Part shown: one piece after another, positions 1-12,341 of the stretch
Numbering within the stretch: the stretch's first letter is position 1
Layout: each line of letters starts with the position of its first letter
NCBI GenBank assembly: GCA_012861695.1
Contig: JAAOOA010000127.1
Location: 23,312,767 to 23,376,766, forward strand
DNA: 64,000 bases
Reading direction: 5' to 3'
Origin: Trematomus loennbergii
Taxonomy: Eukaryota > Chordata > Actinopteri > Perciformes > Nototheniidae
Translations under genes and position numbers: made by a program
Notes under the pieces: generated by a model
The model's database searches: none
The model's input: the letters and a program-made list of their open reading frames with translations, nothing else
Told to the model about the DNA's origin: nothing

Positions 1-1011
1 GGCATCTATTGGAAAACCTTACTTGCTCAGTTGGTAGACTGTTGACCCCCTGCTATAACCCCCTTCCAGCCATCACCTCTACCACCAGCCTTTCCTGCCT
101 CCACGTGCACTGCACTAATCCATTCCCACTATAAGACTGCTTGCATAATGTTATCTAATGAAATTAATCCCTAAGAGACAGAGCATCCGATGTACAGTAG
201 GTCTTTGCACGTGGGGTGGAAGATGGCATGGCCTGCCAACATAAAAGGGCGATTTAGAGAGACAACAAGGCAGTACAGTGGTCTAAAGAGGGCCGCGCCA
301 GGGACTGAGAGATACAGACTGACAGAACTGCACAGGAGATTCAACAGGACATGAATAGTGCTTCTGTGTCCCTGTTCTCCATCAGAAAGAGAGGGGAAAG
401 AAACACAAACAAAAGGCAATGCTCTTGTTGCTTGAGTCCTCTCAGCTGTTGATGTACAGCCTACTGTCCAGAGGTGAGGAACACAGTCCACATGCCCATT
501 CCTCACTTAAATTGCCTGTGTTCAGGGACAGAAGCTCCTTGTGAGTTGACTGGGCAGATGTTGTGGCTGAGATGAAATGGTTTAGGGTAGAGCATGTCTG
601 CCAGGAGGTTCTTAGTTGTTGTTGTTTTTTTAATCTCCAAACACACAGCTGTTGAGTTTACCAGAAGAGCAACTTTGCACCCCGGCATGACAAGCGTTTC
701 GACAATTCCTGCACAAAAAAAACTGAAGTACACATTATTTTATCTTTTTAAACAACTGTTTTCAACGCATTTCATTCATTTACAAGAAGCACATGTGTTT
801 TCAATGGACATATGTAGGAATACTTCAGTGTGGCACGGTGTATAAAACAGTACCGTGTAAAGAGCAGCGTGTTTACCCCTCCATGCCATATCCATAGGGC
901 GTATCATAAGCTATCAAAACTTAGTGTTAAATACTCCTGGGTTAGAAATGTATATTATGCTTAAATGCCGACCCCACTTAGTTGCGATACACAAGCTTCC
1001 CGTGAACTCAC
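1..1011. other. No gene recognised
   Basis: Mixed-composition sequence with only short unconserved frames. It could be the intron following the possible first exon at 1012-1720. Confidence 0.5.
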
Positions 1012-1720
1012 CTTGGAGGAGAAGCAGCTGAGAGAGTTGCACAAACGCGAAAAGTCCCGATACTGTCAAACCCTTCGGAAAAAGAGTAAAAAAAAAAAGG
1101 AAATAAGTCCGTGACCAAGTTCACATTTTACTCCCCCACACGTCATGTGAGGGGGTTTTAAAAAGGCACTTTTCCGTAGAAAACACAGGCTACTTGTTTG
1201 AACGACTCCCGTTGAAAGGCGACCCGAGCAACTCCTCAACAAAAGGCTCTCTTGGTAGAATATCAGGGACTTTCTCCACGCCCAGGTGCCGAGTCACATG
1301 GTAATTTCCAGTGTGTGTGTGTGTGTGTGTGTGTGAGGATCCGTGGCTTCAGTTGTCAGGAACACACCTGTGGGATCCGCTCACGCGTTCGCCTTGACTG
1401 TCATCGCGTTTGAGGAAACCGGGAGGTTGTACGGAGGGAGGAGAGGAAAAGGGAGTGAAAGGGAGGGGAGGGAGAGAGAGAAGCGCGCACAGTAGGAAAG
1501 CCGAAGCGATCGGCTAGGGGAAGAAATATTCCCCTCCCACTCCACACTCTGTGTGTGTGTGTTTGTGTGTGCGTGGGGAGACAGGGAGCGGGGAGAGCGA
1601 AACAAGTTGTGTCGTCTGTTCGCCGACACACCGAAATATTCCCTCGGGCGGTGGGAGCGGTGTGGCAGCCCCGCGCTGTGGGTCTGTGGGGGTGGCTCCC
1701 CTAATATCACGAGGACATGT
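1012..1720 (-). promoter_or_regulatory. Possible CpG-rich promoter and non-coding first exon
   Basis: This stretch is richer in G+C and CpG than anything nearby (GCGCGCAC, GCGATCGGC, CGGGCGG). On the - strand it ends at a good splice donor, CTCCAAG followed by GTGAGTTC (exon end about 1012). No convincing coding frame is present, and a gene body would run leftward out of the window. Weak evidence, with no known product. Confidence 0.3.
1311..1336. repeat. (GT)n microsatellite
   Basis: About 12 GT units in a row. A second, interrupted GT run lies at 1551-1571. Confidence 0.9.
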
Positions 1721-2209
1721 GCAAAAGTAGGTTAATGGTTTTAGTTTCACTGAGGTTCCCGCCCTGTCGGATTATTCTTAGCACAGTTACATAATTCTGT
1801 CAAGTCATACCATAAAAAGATGTGTGAAACATCCCCATGAAATATGAGGATTCATTCCCAGGAAATTACAAACAAATTACACTTGTTTTAACTTCTTCAT
1901 TTGTGAAAAACAAAACTTTAGGAAAACTTGAATGGTTAGTTAACCCAAAAAACAAATGTAATGATAAATGATACAGAATGCTTTGGTGTTATTTGCAGAT
2001 ACTTTTGAAATATAAGATGATGATGATACCTTTGTGAACAAAACAACACAACATGTATTGTCCCCATAACAGACAGTTGTAAGCTACTTGTCCCCGGGCG
2101 CCGTACATAATGGCAGCCCACTGCTCCTAACACTATATGGGTCAAATGCAGAGAAACCGTTTCGTTACATAGTAGGCCTACCTGTACTACGTAATGACAA
2201 TAAGTTTAA

Positions 2210-2234
2210 TCTTCTTCTTCTTCTTCTTCTTCTT
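2210..2234. repeat. (CTT)n microsatellite
   Basis: Eight CTT units with no interruption. Confidence 0.9.
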
Positions 2235-4890
2235 GTATGAAAAACCATTTCATTATGTTACTAATTTAAACAAACAATGGCTCAGTTGTGTTTACGTAAA
2301 AGTGTCCCATGAAGCTAAACCATGGCAGTGAGTCAGCAACTGAAGCAGCTAAATGTAATTAAGCTATTATCCTTTTGTTATTATTTATAACTAATTGATG
2401 TTTGATAACATAATTTTTTTACTTTTGCTGGAAAATGGAATAGTTTTAAGGACATTAAATCTAAAGAATAACCAGTTTGTCACTATGTTTAACATGTCAA
2501 TTCTGAGGGCTGTATACCCCACGTTCCCACAACAAAAGACATCAACTCAGTGTCAGATGGTAAAGTAGCTACAGCCTTTTTTTGAAGGTCACCTACTCAC
2601 AAGACTTAAAAACATTTTCTGCATCGTGCTAATTCAGAGTCAAGTATTCTGTTTACTCAGCACTACAGACTTCATGGACAGCTTTACCAAACGTGGCTTC
2701 TGGAGGGAAATAATTCCCAGTGACGGAGAGGTCTGTCATTTATCCAGAGAACGCCACGTTGCTGCTGAGTTTTTAAAATGTCATTTTTGATCCTTTGAGA
2801 ATCCAAAACAAGCAGAAGCCTCAGCTGCAGGAAGCTATCTTTAAACCCATTGTACACAAAACCCAACTGCATCAAAGGTTAGGTTCTCGGTCTAAATTGT
2901 GTAAGGTATCCAAAAGCCCACTTAAGAACATTCATTGCAAATTATCATTACAAATATTCTTTATTTCTCAATCGCAGTTTCCCTGTCTAACAAACAGCTT
3001 AACAAAACCTAAAAAAGTACATTGATATTGCATGCGAATGAAAGAGAATTGGGGACATTTCTTAGTTTAAAAATATTTTGAAGAGCAAACACTTGTAATT
3101 TATTTATATTTCAGAGAGCCACATTTCACTACGTCCTTAAAAGCGTCGTGTTAATAGTGATTACAACTATCTTGTATCTCCAGTATCCTGGATGCTCAAT
3201 CGTTAATCACTGGCAATATCATTTTGATGCTCTTCACTCAAGCTGAGTTTCAGAAAATCCAACAATCTTTCATTGCTGCTTGAATCTGTAATAAGCTTTG
3301 ATTCAGCCATATGTTTAGGTCTTTTAAGTAGGAAATGCACAGATTTTTTGATTCATTTATGCAGCATGGGGCCACAAGTTGCTCTGATTTCAGATATGGG
3401 CCATATGTGTGTAAGTACCACTCAAGCGTGATTGGCTCAATCATCACCCAAGAGGTTACATGAATAGCTTATTTCTGCCTTTGAGCCTAATATCATGAAA
3501 CACTGCAATTTGGCAGTGGGCTTCGTGGCTCTGTGTCATGCCTTGTTGTGTGGCTGGGGTGTGAGTTTTGTGAGTGATTTATGGGCATGTAAATGAGGCT
3601 GTCTGTTTGGGGAGATGTGCTGCTTTTGCCCAGTGGGCCCTGGAGCGAAGACTGGAGAATGCGTGGGTGTGAGTCAGTCCCTATCTGCTGACACAGGCAC
3701 GAAGCTGGCAGAGATTCACAGAGCAAGATGGGGAGATGGCCTTCACAGGTCCTCACGTTGACTGATGAGATCAAGGCGAAACTAGGCCACGCCAGACAAG
3801 TGTCGGGCAAACAGGCATTCTGAGAGAGAGTGAGAGAGACAAACACTTCCCCAATCACAAACAGAGCTGGGAGAGTGGAAAGTGGCGGGCTACAGGCAAG
3901 TTGTTTTGGGTCTGAGTTCAATATGTCCAAACCTGTTTGTCTAAAGAGTAATGCTGAGTCGTGAACGTGCTAGCCCAGGGGATGTCAGGAGGTAGCCAGG
4001 CCAAGTCAAAGCTCTTTAAAGTGGAAAAGAAATGCACTTTGTTCTATTAGATTGCCTGAATGTGATGACATTTTGATCAATGTGCCTATACCTTCCTGCA
4101 GCTTGCCTTTTATATAGCTTGAATAGTGATGATCTGTTATCATGCCGGTGTCAAACAGCCCCATTTGTCATACAGTGTCCCTCAGCAGCTCCGGACAGTA
4201 ACATGTTTTGACTATCAACACATTATATAACGTAATTTATGACACAGCGTTTCAGCTGTCCATAATAATGGAGCGGTCATCAGATTCAAGGTTCATAGTT
4301 CAGAGTCTGTGTGCCATGTGGACAGACTGCCCTCTGTTGGTGGCAGATTGTAACTCTCATTAATTTACAACCTCTGACAAACAGGAGGATAACATATTCT
4401 ATCATTACTAGTAAACAGTCAATGAAATAACCATGTATTACAAGGAACCTTTTACTTTGTAAAAATGTTTTAACAATTATAATTTCTCCTATTATGAAAT
4501 AATTATTTGTTTATACACCAGTCTTCACTTATGAGAGGAAAACGATATAGTTTGTTATAAATCATTTATTCAATTAAAATAGATTATCAATGTTAAATAG
4601 GGCTACTTAAAGAAATGTGTTGCAAACAGGATTCATTGTAAACTAAACATGTTGTATCCATCTCCACTGTGTGTACAATGTGTGTATGACATAATACAAA
4701 TACCTCAAAGACAAAACAATTTAATACAACAACCCTAAAACTAACAAATGTTAAATCACATTTCCTGGTTTCCAGATATAAAGCTATATGCATTGCTGTG
4801 ATGCTGTATTAAATGGTATTGCATTGTAGGAGACTAATGCTGACTTCACCCTGTGTTGCATTGTTGATTTCCTGTTCATCGTCACATAAC

Positions 4891-5000
4891 AAATACCGTG
4901 CAATACAATACGATCTTTATTGATCTCCCACAGGGAAAAGTACTTATTACATTAGCTCAAGAGTCAAACAAGCGTTCATTTATACAGATCGCCTTCACTT
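4891..5000 (-). mobile_element. Possible LINE 3' end fragment
   Basis: On the - strand the sequence ends CCCTGTGGGAGATCAATAAA followed by GATCGTATTGTATTG, the shape of a fish non-LTR retrotransposon tail. The 5' limit is not clear. Confidence 0.35.
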
Positions 5001-8000
5001 AGATATGATCAAGTATATATTACATTATGTGTTTTACAGAAAAGCATTTAGGCATGAATTGTTTCAGAATTATTATTTTTTTGTGGGACTATAAGGTTAA
5101 TAGTTTGCATTTTCACACAATCAGATTATTAGCACAACATCCATAACCAAGATCAGTTTAAGTGCACGCATCATTAGCAAGTCCATTAGGACACTGAGGC
5201 ATATCTGAGCTTCATAAACAAGTTATTTCCATTTCAAAAGATGATACATACATAGTATTTATAGATATTACATTACAAATGAAAGTAAATAAACATTTGG
5301 TAGTATTTCACTGATAGAGCTGGCCTGGGGAGTCCCACTGCATCCATAAATAAGACTTTTACAGATGAAGTTGGGTTGATTATATGACATTTGATAAATA
5401 ACATACACCATGGTCCTGGCTTTCATCACAGCATTATTTTTAAATACAGTAGGCCGACATAAACACTGGTGATGTTAATAATAAATATATCTATGCATCT
5501 AATAATGTGTTCAGTGAAAAATATACATATATGAATTCACACATTCTCTCAGTCGTACCCCTGGTTGTGCTCTTGCTATACATCTGTGTAGTCAGTATCT
5601 ATCAGCCTTGTTATTTGTTGTATCACTAGGTGAGGGTTGCCAGATATACTGTGGTGGCAAACCTAAAGATGCAGAGATAACAGATGGAGCAGCTCACAGA
5701 GGAAACTGTCATGGTGGTGAATGATAAAGGTGTGAAGAAAGACTCAGCTGGGAGACAGAGGAAGGTTATTTAGAGCAGAAGGAAAACTTTGATTTAAATG
5801 GCTTCCTTACCTAAAATGTGCCCCCAGCTGTCAACATGACGTATACACTGTATGAAACTATAGATGGAAGGGTGTGTGAGCAGCCCAGCGATGGCTACTG
5901 TATGCAGGGATGTGATTCTCTGCCAAGGCATGTGCGACAAGGAGACATCACGTTTGGCATAAAACGGACACGCAGGCTTATTGTGCCATTCTGACTCAGT
6001 CTGGGAATAACCACAAGCTGGGAATAGCAGGATGGCAGCAGTGTGTGGGTTGGTGTGAACAGCCTGCAAGCATGTGTGTGTCAGAGAGGAAGAAAGACAC
6101 AATATTTGAATTAGAAAATGTATGTTTGAAGTTGCAAAAACCAAAATGTATTGCTGTGTGGCATTGAGGAGTGAAACTGTAATGTAACTCTGTGTCTTTG
6201 ACCTTGAAGTTGATGGAGAAACTAAAAGGCACCAAGAGCGACATTTGTCTTCTCTTATCAGATGTCTCCTTGCTCTGGCAGAGCTGTCACTTTGCACATG
6301 AAAAATGTCATTGTTTTCCTCCCCTGCTCATAACACAATCTAATCACAGTTTGCCCGGCTCGTCCTGTATTGTCCAGGTGGCCCAACTCTGAGAGGCAAC
6401 AGAGGGACTCTCAGCATTAATAAATGCCCTTAACCAAATGATGAGATGTGGCCCAGATTACACAATGGCCTGTAGGTAAACAAACACTGCATGCACACAC
6501 TTTTACCCAAAGTGTGCACCATTTATATCCCCCATTGATTCAGTAATGTCAGTAATTCTAAGAGGTTGTGTGTCCTTGACAAGGTCTTTGTGATTATAAG
6601 CAGCACTGTGTGGTCTAAGCTGGATCAGCCTCGTTGGCAAAAACACAGTCTACAGACTTTACTGACAAGATTACATTTCCCCCAAACCAAAACAGTCTTG
6701 ATAACTATGAGCTGCTCCACATGGTGTATGATGGGTTGGATTGAATGACCGGAGTATGACATTGATTTTTTTTCTCTTGTTTTTGAAACCTGTGATTGAT
6801 AGTTGAGGGGGAAAATAGGTCTCAGCATGTTGAAGACTATGTGCAGCCCACTGAGTCCCTTTTGGATGGCATGGTATTATGCTGGCTGCCCAGCAGCTTG
6901 TGCTGAATGGCAGAAACAGCTAAACCATCTGTTACACTCTATTTTCATCTCTCAGCCAACCAGTGGGAGAGCCGCTAACCGAAAGGGACTTCAACTGCTT
7001 TCACAGTCCTATTTGTTCAACAGGTCAAGTCTAAGCCTGGCAGTGAGGGACCACCACACCGAGTCTCATTCATGTCACGGCCCAGGTGATTACAGAACCC
7101 AACACTTCGCTTCACTGGGCAGAGAGATAAAGGAGAAAGTACTAATACAAAAAAGTAATCAGGTGCCTCAAAGACTTACAGGAGATTATTACTGTAACAG
7201 TTGTTAAATGACCATAACCCAATGTGCCCTCAAATTCTCTCCAAACCATGTTAAAGGGATCATCCTTTGAATTTAACTCGGTTCATGTAATGTGTTGGAA
7301 ATGTGTGTTTTCCAGGTGAGGATGAAACAGAGGCTGGCAGGATTCATTTGAGATTACTTTGCGCAAACATGGTGTAATCCCTTTATCTTCATACTTACCT
7401 GTCTCTGAAAGGGATCCAAGCCTACCTCTACGAACCTCATTGGCCTGACATTCTGGCAGGAGCAAATCCCTGTCTAATGTGTCAGCCCAGGCAGCTTTAA
7501 CACCTGGCACGCCAACGCTTATCTGCTGAGCACCCAAAAGCACCTGCATTATCCCACTGAAGCTTTACAACAAGGGAAAGGGCTTCTTAAAACCCACACG
7601 GTAAATGTGTCACCACAGACACATGTGTGCAATGTGCTCATCATTAATAGGGGCTTATGGTCTGATCAAAAACATGTACAGTATTAGACATCCCGCATGT
7701 AGGCATCTTTTCTCCTGGTGGCTGGTTCGTAGGACTTTTCCACTGATAAATCTGGTTTGTGCTTTTACATGTTTAACAAGCCACTGTTACTATAACAGAA
7801 CAAAAATAGTTTGTGTCATTTATATGTATACAGTTCAATGCAACACATGAGGAGTGAAGTTGTGTTTTGCTAGTCCCAGTGTAAGACATATCTGAATGAA
7901 TGAATGAACACAAGGCACAATCAACAACAGACAAAAACAGACACAGAACCAGAGACATGGTACATATTGCAATATTATAACTAGTATTGTGAAAACAACT

Positions 8001-9337
8001 TTAGAGGCAGTTTTATGTCCCCCCGAGGACATAATCCTCAAGGAATAATCTCATAATAATGTTTATATTTCCATTGAAACTTTAGTTAATCCCTACATCA
8101 TAACTGTGTTTTATGCAGTGTTTTTAAATAGTGCATCTCTGATAAATATGTCTCTGTAATCTTTAGGAAGAATGTATAACATTGAAATGAGAAGATGTTT
8201 TTAACAGGTAATTTTGGGGAATAAAACACAGTTTACTAAAGCATTCCTAGGGATAATAAATAGTCTTGTGCCTCAATAGCTGACAGTTTCAACTCGTCCC
8301 TGGTCCATTGCTTACATTTAATAGGTTTCTGCAAACATGGAATTTGTTTAGGCACTTTTTTGAAGGGTCATTCATTATGGCTGTAGTATAACACAAAAGT
8401 GAAAATACCAAAACGAAGCGTAATCAATTTCCGGTCCGGCCATTTTTCATTCCTGTTCAATTTGAGGTCAGCATGGTCAGCATCTCCGCATAATAGAGGA
8501 TCTATTCTTTATGGATTTAACTTTTAATTCAATGTTCAAGTTTTATCGTTTAAAGTTGTACTTCTTCAAAAGACTTGAAGGAGCAGCGAGTAGGTAAGAC
8601 AAGTGTAATCTTGTACTTGTTAAGCTACGAGGGAGGGACAGCTAGCATGCCGTAATGTATTAGGTTACTCAACAAGCTACACAAAAACATTATATTTGCG
8701 ACATTATTATTACATTCTTTTAACCAGGCGATAATGAATAGTGTCAGTAAACGGTGATGGTAAACAAAGTTACGTATCTTCCGCACGTGCAAAATAGGTT
8801 AACGTTACTTCAAATGGCATCACAAGATTTCGCAACTCGATAAAACATTTTTTTTTAAGATAATGTAACGTTATTTGTTGTGTTATGTTATGTCAAGGGC
8901 TTGACAGGAAAAGCAGAGCAGGTTTATCCTCGTCTATGTCGACATCTGGTGGTTTTTAGAAGTATAACTTTTCAAAGGACGAGTTACAAGGAAGCCGTTT
9001 AAAATGCTGCCCCTAAAAAGTAAATTTCTGTATGCCATATTTAACATACTTAATATTTACAATGCAATTGTTGTATTCAACACTGACGTTTTCACCTGAG
9101 TGTGTGTGTCCCCTTTTCAAACATGGATTCGCGTTTAGAATTTCGGTCTAAAGGGCCACCGTAGGTTGTCAGCCGCTTACTTTGTTATTTATTAAAAGTT
9201 TAAAATGACAAACTTTCGAGTGTGTGTGTGTCTTATCATTACATAATGTGCAACGTCAACGTTTGTATTCCTTTCAAATAAACATAAACGGCACAATAAA
9301 GCAGGGCTGACAATACAACGAAAGCATGAGAGATTGT

Positions 9338-9355
9338 ATCCCATGATGCATTGCG
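9338..9355 (+). promoter_or_regulatory. ZNF143/Staf-like distal sequence element of U4 copy 1
   Basis: The 18-mer ATCCCATGATGCATTGCG closely fits the vertebrate Staf/ZNF143 site (CCCA-nn-ATGCA-yyGyG). It lies 225 to 208 bp upstream of the first U4 start, the usual place for an snRNA distal element. I did not find an equally good match at this distance for the inner copies. Confidence 0.7.
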
Positions 9356-9503
9356 GCACGGCGATAGTTAATACATTTAAACCTAAAACAAGCGAATTGG
9401 GAAAAAACTGACGGTGTTAAGAGACTAACTGACTACATGATTTAGGAAAGTAAATGAATTGTGTGCTGAGAAGACCATATGTGTCTTTCGGCAAAGCGTT
9501 GGG

Positions 9504-9520
9504 ACCGTAACTCAACTACG
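9504..9520 (+). promoter_or_regulatory. Proximal sequence element (PSE) of U4 copy 1
   Basis: ACCGTAACTCAACTACG lies at -59 to -43. This matches the position and the ACCnTnA core of vertebrate snRNA PSEs, which are bound by SNAPc. No TATA box follows near -25, consistent with RNA polymerase II transcription of U4. Confidence 0.7.
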
Positions 9521-9562
9521 TATGTATCAGATCCACTTCCCAGAACGTGCTATAGGATCTTT

Positions 9563-9707
9563 AGCTTTGCGCAGTGGCAGTATCGTAGCCCATGAGGTTT
9601 ATCCGAGGCGCGATTATTGCTGGTTGAAAACTTTACCCAATACCCCGCCTAGACGACTTGAAATATAGTCGGCGACGGCAATTTTTGACAGTCTCTCAGG
9701 AGACCGA
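9563..9707 (+). ncRNA. RNU4: U4 snRNA, copy 1
   Basis: This 145-nt gene aligns along its whole length with vertebrate U4. The 5' AGCTTTGCGCAGTGGCAGTA region pairs with U6 (stems II and I). It is followed by the 5' stem-loop with the k-turn that binds SNU13/15.5K (ATGAGG ... CCGAGG), a central AATACCCCGCC stretch, the Sm site AATTTTTGA (9680-9688) and the 3' stem-loop GTCTCTCAGGAGAC. The flanks differ from those of the inner copies, and the promoter has both a PSE and a ZNF143-like site, so this is the best-equipped gene of the cluster. Confidence 0.97.
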
Positions 9708-10378
9708 TAACTTGTTAAACATTAATATCTATAATAAAATGGCTCTAGCCTTCACATCAATGTATTGATAATGTAATTACCAGGGCTCTCCACTAGATGT
9801 CAATAATGATTATGTGAAGGAATGCTGTGAATGGGGAACTTCCAACACAACTATTTTCATGATAACACACAGCTGTAGAGTACACAGTTATTCTTCACTT
9901 CTTGTTCTAGAAACCCCAGAATACCTTACTTTATACTTATTCAATATGTTTATTATCCACTAATTCACTTGTGATCTCTATTTGGTTTACATTGTGTTTG
10001 ATTTGAACCTTAAATATCTGTATCCTTTCCCACTTTATGATGCTATTTCTACAATTACCCTCGGTATAAATAAAGTTGAATCATTTTATTTCAAAACGTT
10101 TTGCAGGAAGTCTATATTCGGACACTATATTTTTGAAAGGTTATATAACACATACGGTTAACAAAAAACTATTTTCGGATGCTAAAATAAATATAAGGGC
10201 AACTCTGAGAACAACTTAATTTGTAACCTTTGGAAAGTGTGTTTAGTCTTAATCAGCCCAGAGCATACTGTGTCTACTATACGCCATATAAGTTAACTAA
10301 CTTGTACACTAAAAAAGTCTGACCGTAAAAGTCTACATTCAGAGTTTGATTGCAGTCTTTCAACAGCATGCATGTTAC

Positions 10379-10395
10379 ACCCTGTCAGAAGGGTG
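10379..10395 (+). promoter_or_regulatory. PSE of U4 copy 2; the type repeated through the array
   Basis: ACCCTGTCAGAAGGGTG sits at -58 to -42. The same string, at the same distance, precedes almost every inner U4 copy. One exception is copy 18, which has lost it; copies 16 and 19 share a one-base variant reading AAAGG. It shares the leading ACC and the last G with the PSEs of copies 1, 22 and 23. Confidence 0.6.
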
Positions 10396-10436
10396 TGTTC
10401 ACCTTATACCAGTCTCCTCTGCAGCCTGTGATCTTT

Positions 10437-10581
10437 AGCTTTGCGCAGTGGCAGTATCGTAGCCCATGAGGTTTATCCGAGGCGCGATTATTGCTGGTTG
10501 AAAACTTTACCCAATACCCCGCCTAGACGACTTGAAATATAGTCGGCGACGGCAATTTTTGACAGTCTCTCAGGAGACCGA
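10437..10581 (+). ncRNA. RNU4: U4 snRNA, copy 2
   Basis: Full-length 145-nt U4, identical to copy 1 through the U6-pairing region, k-turn, Sm site and 3' stem-loop. Its spacer lacks any MITE and keeps the ancestral-looking sequence ending in ATAAGTTAACTAAC. That sequence shows where the family-B MITE later landed in other units. Confidence 0.97.
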
Positions 10582-11138
10582 TAAACGTGTTAAATAATAA
10601 TATTTCATATGAAAAGGCTCTACTGTTGCGTCCCACCACTGGATTGATAATATCATTATCCAAACTCTCCACTAGATGTCTATAATGATTAAATGAATTT
10701 CGTGAACTAGGAACTTTCAACACAACTAATTAAGTCTTTTCACAACTGGTATTATTCACTTCTTGTTCTAAAAAACCTAGAATACCTGTCTTCAAACTTA
10801 GTTCCTATTTGTCTACATTAACTCACATGTGATCTTCATTTGGTTACATTGTGTTTGATTTGAACCCTAAATATCTGCATCCTTTCCCATTTTATGATGC
10901 AACTTCTGTACAATTACCCTCGGTATAAATAAAGTTGAATCATATCTTATTTCAAAACATTTTGCAGGAAGTCTATATTCGGACACTATATTTTTGAAAG
11001 GTTATATAACACATACAGTTAGTAAAAAAACTATATTTTGGGATGCTAAAATAAATATAAAGGGCTACTCTGAGAACAACTTAATTTTTAACCTTCTTTG
11101 GTAAGTGTGTTTAGTCTTAATCAACCCAGAGCATACTG

Positions 11139-11519
11139 TGTGAAGAAGCAGGAAATAAAAAGGAACTCACCTTGTGGTATAGGCAAGAGAGAAAGCCTTT
11201 GAGCTCCATACTGTTTCAGAAATAATCCTTGATAATCCATGATATGGCGTTTCATCACGGCAGAATCTGCCGGTAGAATCTCCCGCATGAGCTCAGCCCC
11301 CTCCTTTTTTTTTTAATCAATTTTTTTTTTTTTAGAGCTTTATAGCCAAAATCAGCACTTTTGAAACAGGAAGTGAAATAGAGGGATATGAGGCATGGCT
11401 AGAATGGGTGATCTGTTTGGTATTTTGAGCAAAACACTTCATAGACATGTTTTTTATATATTTGTATATATCTGAGACCTATGCTATTGCCTAAAAATAG
11501 CATGATAGGTCCACTTTAA
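11139..11519 (-). mobile_element. Family-B TTAA MITE, truncated, in spacer before U4 copy 3
   Basis: The right end reads GATAGGTCCACTTTAA and stops exactly at the host TTAA seen intact before copy 2. The left end is internal to the complete element at 56328-57057, so one terminal inverted repeat is missing. The junction shares a short GAGCAT..TGTG stretch with host sequence. TTAA target use points to a piggyBac-type or similar transposase supplied in trans. Confidence 0.75.
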
Positions 11520-11651
11520 CTAACTTATCCTAACAATACACTACAAGTCTGCATACAGAGTTTCCATGCAGTCTTTCAACAGTACTCATGTTAAACCCTG
11601 TCAGAAGGTGTGTTCACCTTATAGCCTCCTCCTCTGCAACCTGTGATCATT

Positions 11652-11796
11652 AGCTTTGCGCAGTGGCAGTATCGTAGCCCATGAGGTTTATCCGAGGCGC
11701 GATTATTGCTGGTTGAAAACTTTACCCAATACCCCGCCTAGACGACTTGAAATATAGTCGGCGACGGCAATTTTTGACAGTCTCTCAGGAGACCGA
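11652..11796 (+). ncRNA. RNU4: U4 snRNA, copy 3
   Basis: Full-length 145-nt U4 with intact k-turn, Sm site and 3' hairpin. The standard array PSE lies 58 bp upstream. A family-B MITE ends 132 bp before the gene and so occupies the region where a distal element is expected. Confidence 0.97.
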
Positions 11797-12341
11797 TAAA
11801 TTGTTAAATAATAATATTTCATATGAAAAGGCTCTACTGTTGTAAGAAGATGCCGTCCCACCACTGGATTGATATCATTATCCAAACTCTCCACTAGATG
11901 TCTATAATGATTAAATGAATTTCGTGAACTAGGAACTTTCAACACAACTAATTAAGTCTTTTCACAACTGGTATTATTCACTTCTTGTTCTAAAAAACCT
12001 AGAATACCTGTCTTCAAACTTAGTTCCTATTTGTCTACATTAACTCACATGTGATCTTCATTTGGTTACATTGTGTTTGATTTGAACCCTAAATATCTGC
12101 ATGCTTTCCCATTTTATGATGCAACTTCTGTACAATTACCCTCGGTATAAATAAAGTTGAATCATATCTTATTTCAAAACATTTTGCAGGAAGTCTATAT
12201 TCGGACACTATATTTTTGAAAGGTTATATAACACATACAGTTAGTAAAAAAACTATATTTTGGGATGCTAAAATAAATATAAAGGGCTACTCTGAGAACA
12301 ACTTAATTTTTAACCTTCTTTGGTAAGTGTGTTTAGTCTTA

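Larger units (their letters stand above)
1721..9337. other. Intergenic or intronic, no gene recognised
   Basis: AT-rich single-copy-looking sequence. The longer frames (for example 3493-3930 and 5794-6297 on the - strand) show no family resemblance, and their composition does not differ from the surroundings. A possible LINE tail at 4891-5000 is listed separately. Confidence 0.5.

Noticed and set aside
3493..3930. 145-aa - strand frame
   Set aside because: No recognisable domain, no splice or promoter context, and length explicable by chance in this moderately GC-rich patch.
5794..6297. 167-aa - strand frame
   Set aside because: No family resemblance and an overlapping second frame on the same strand; probably chance.
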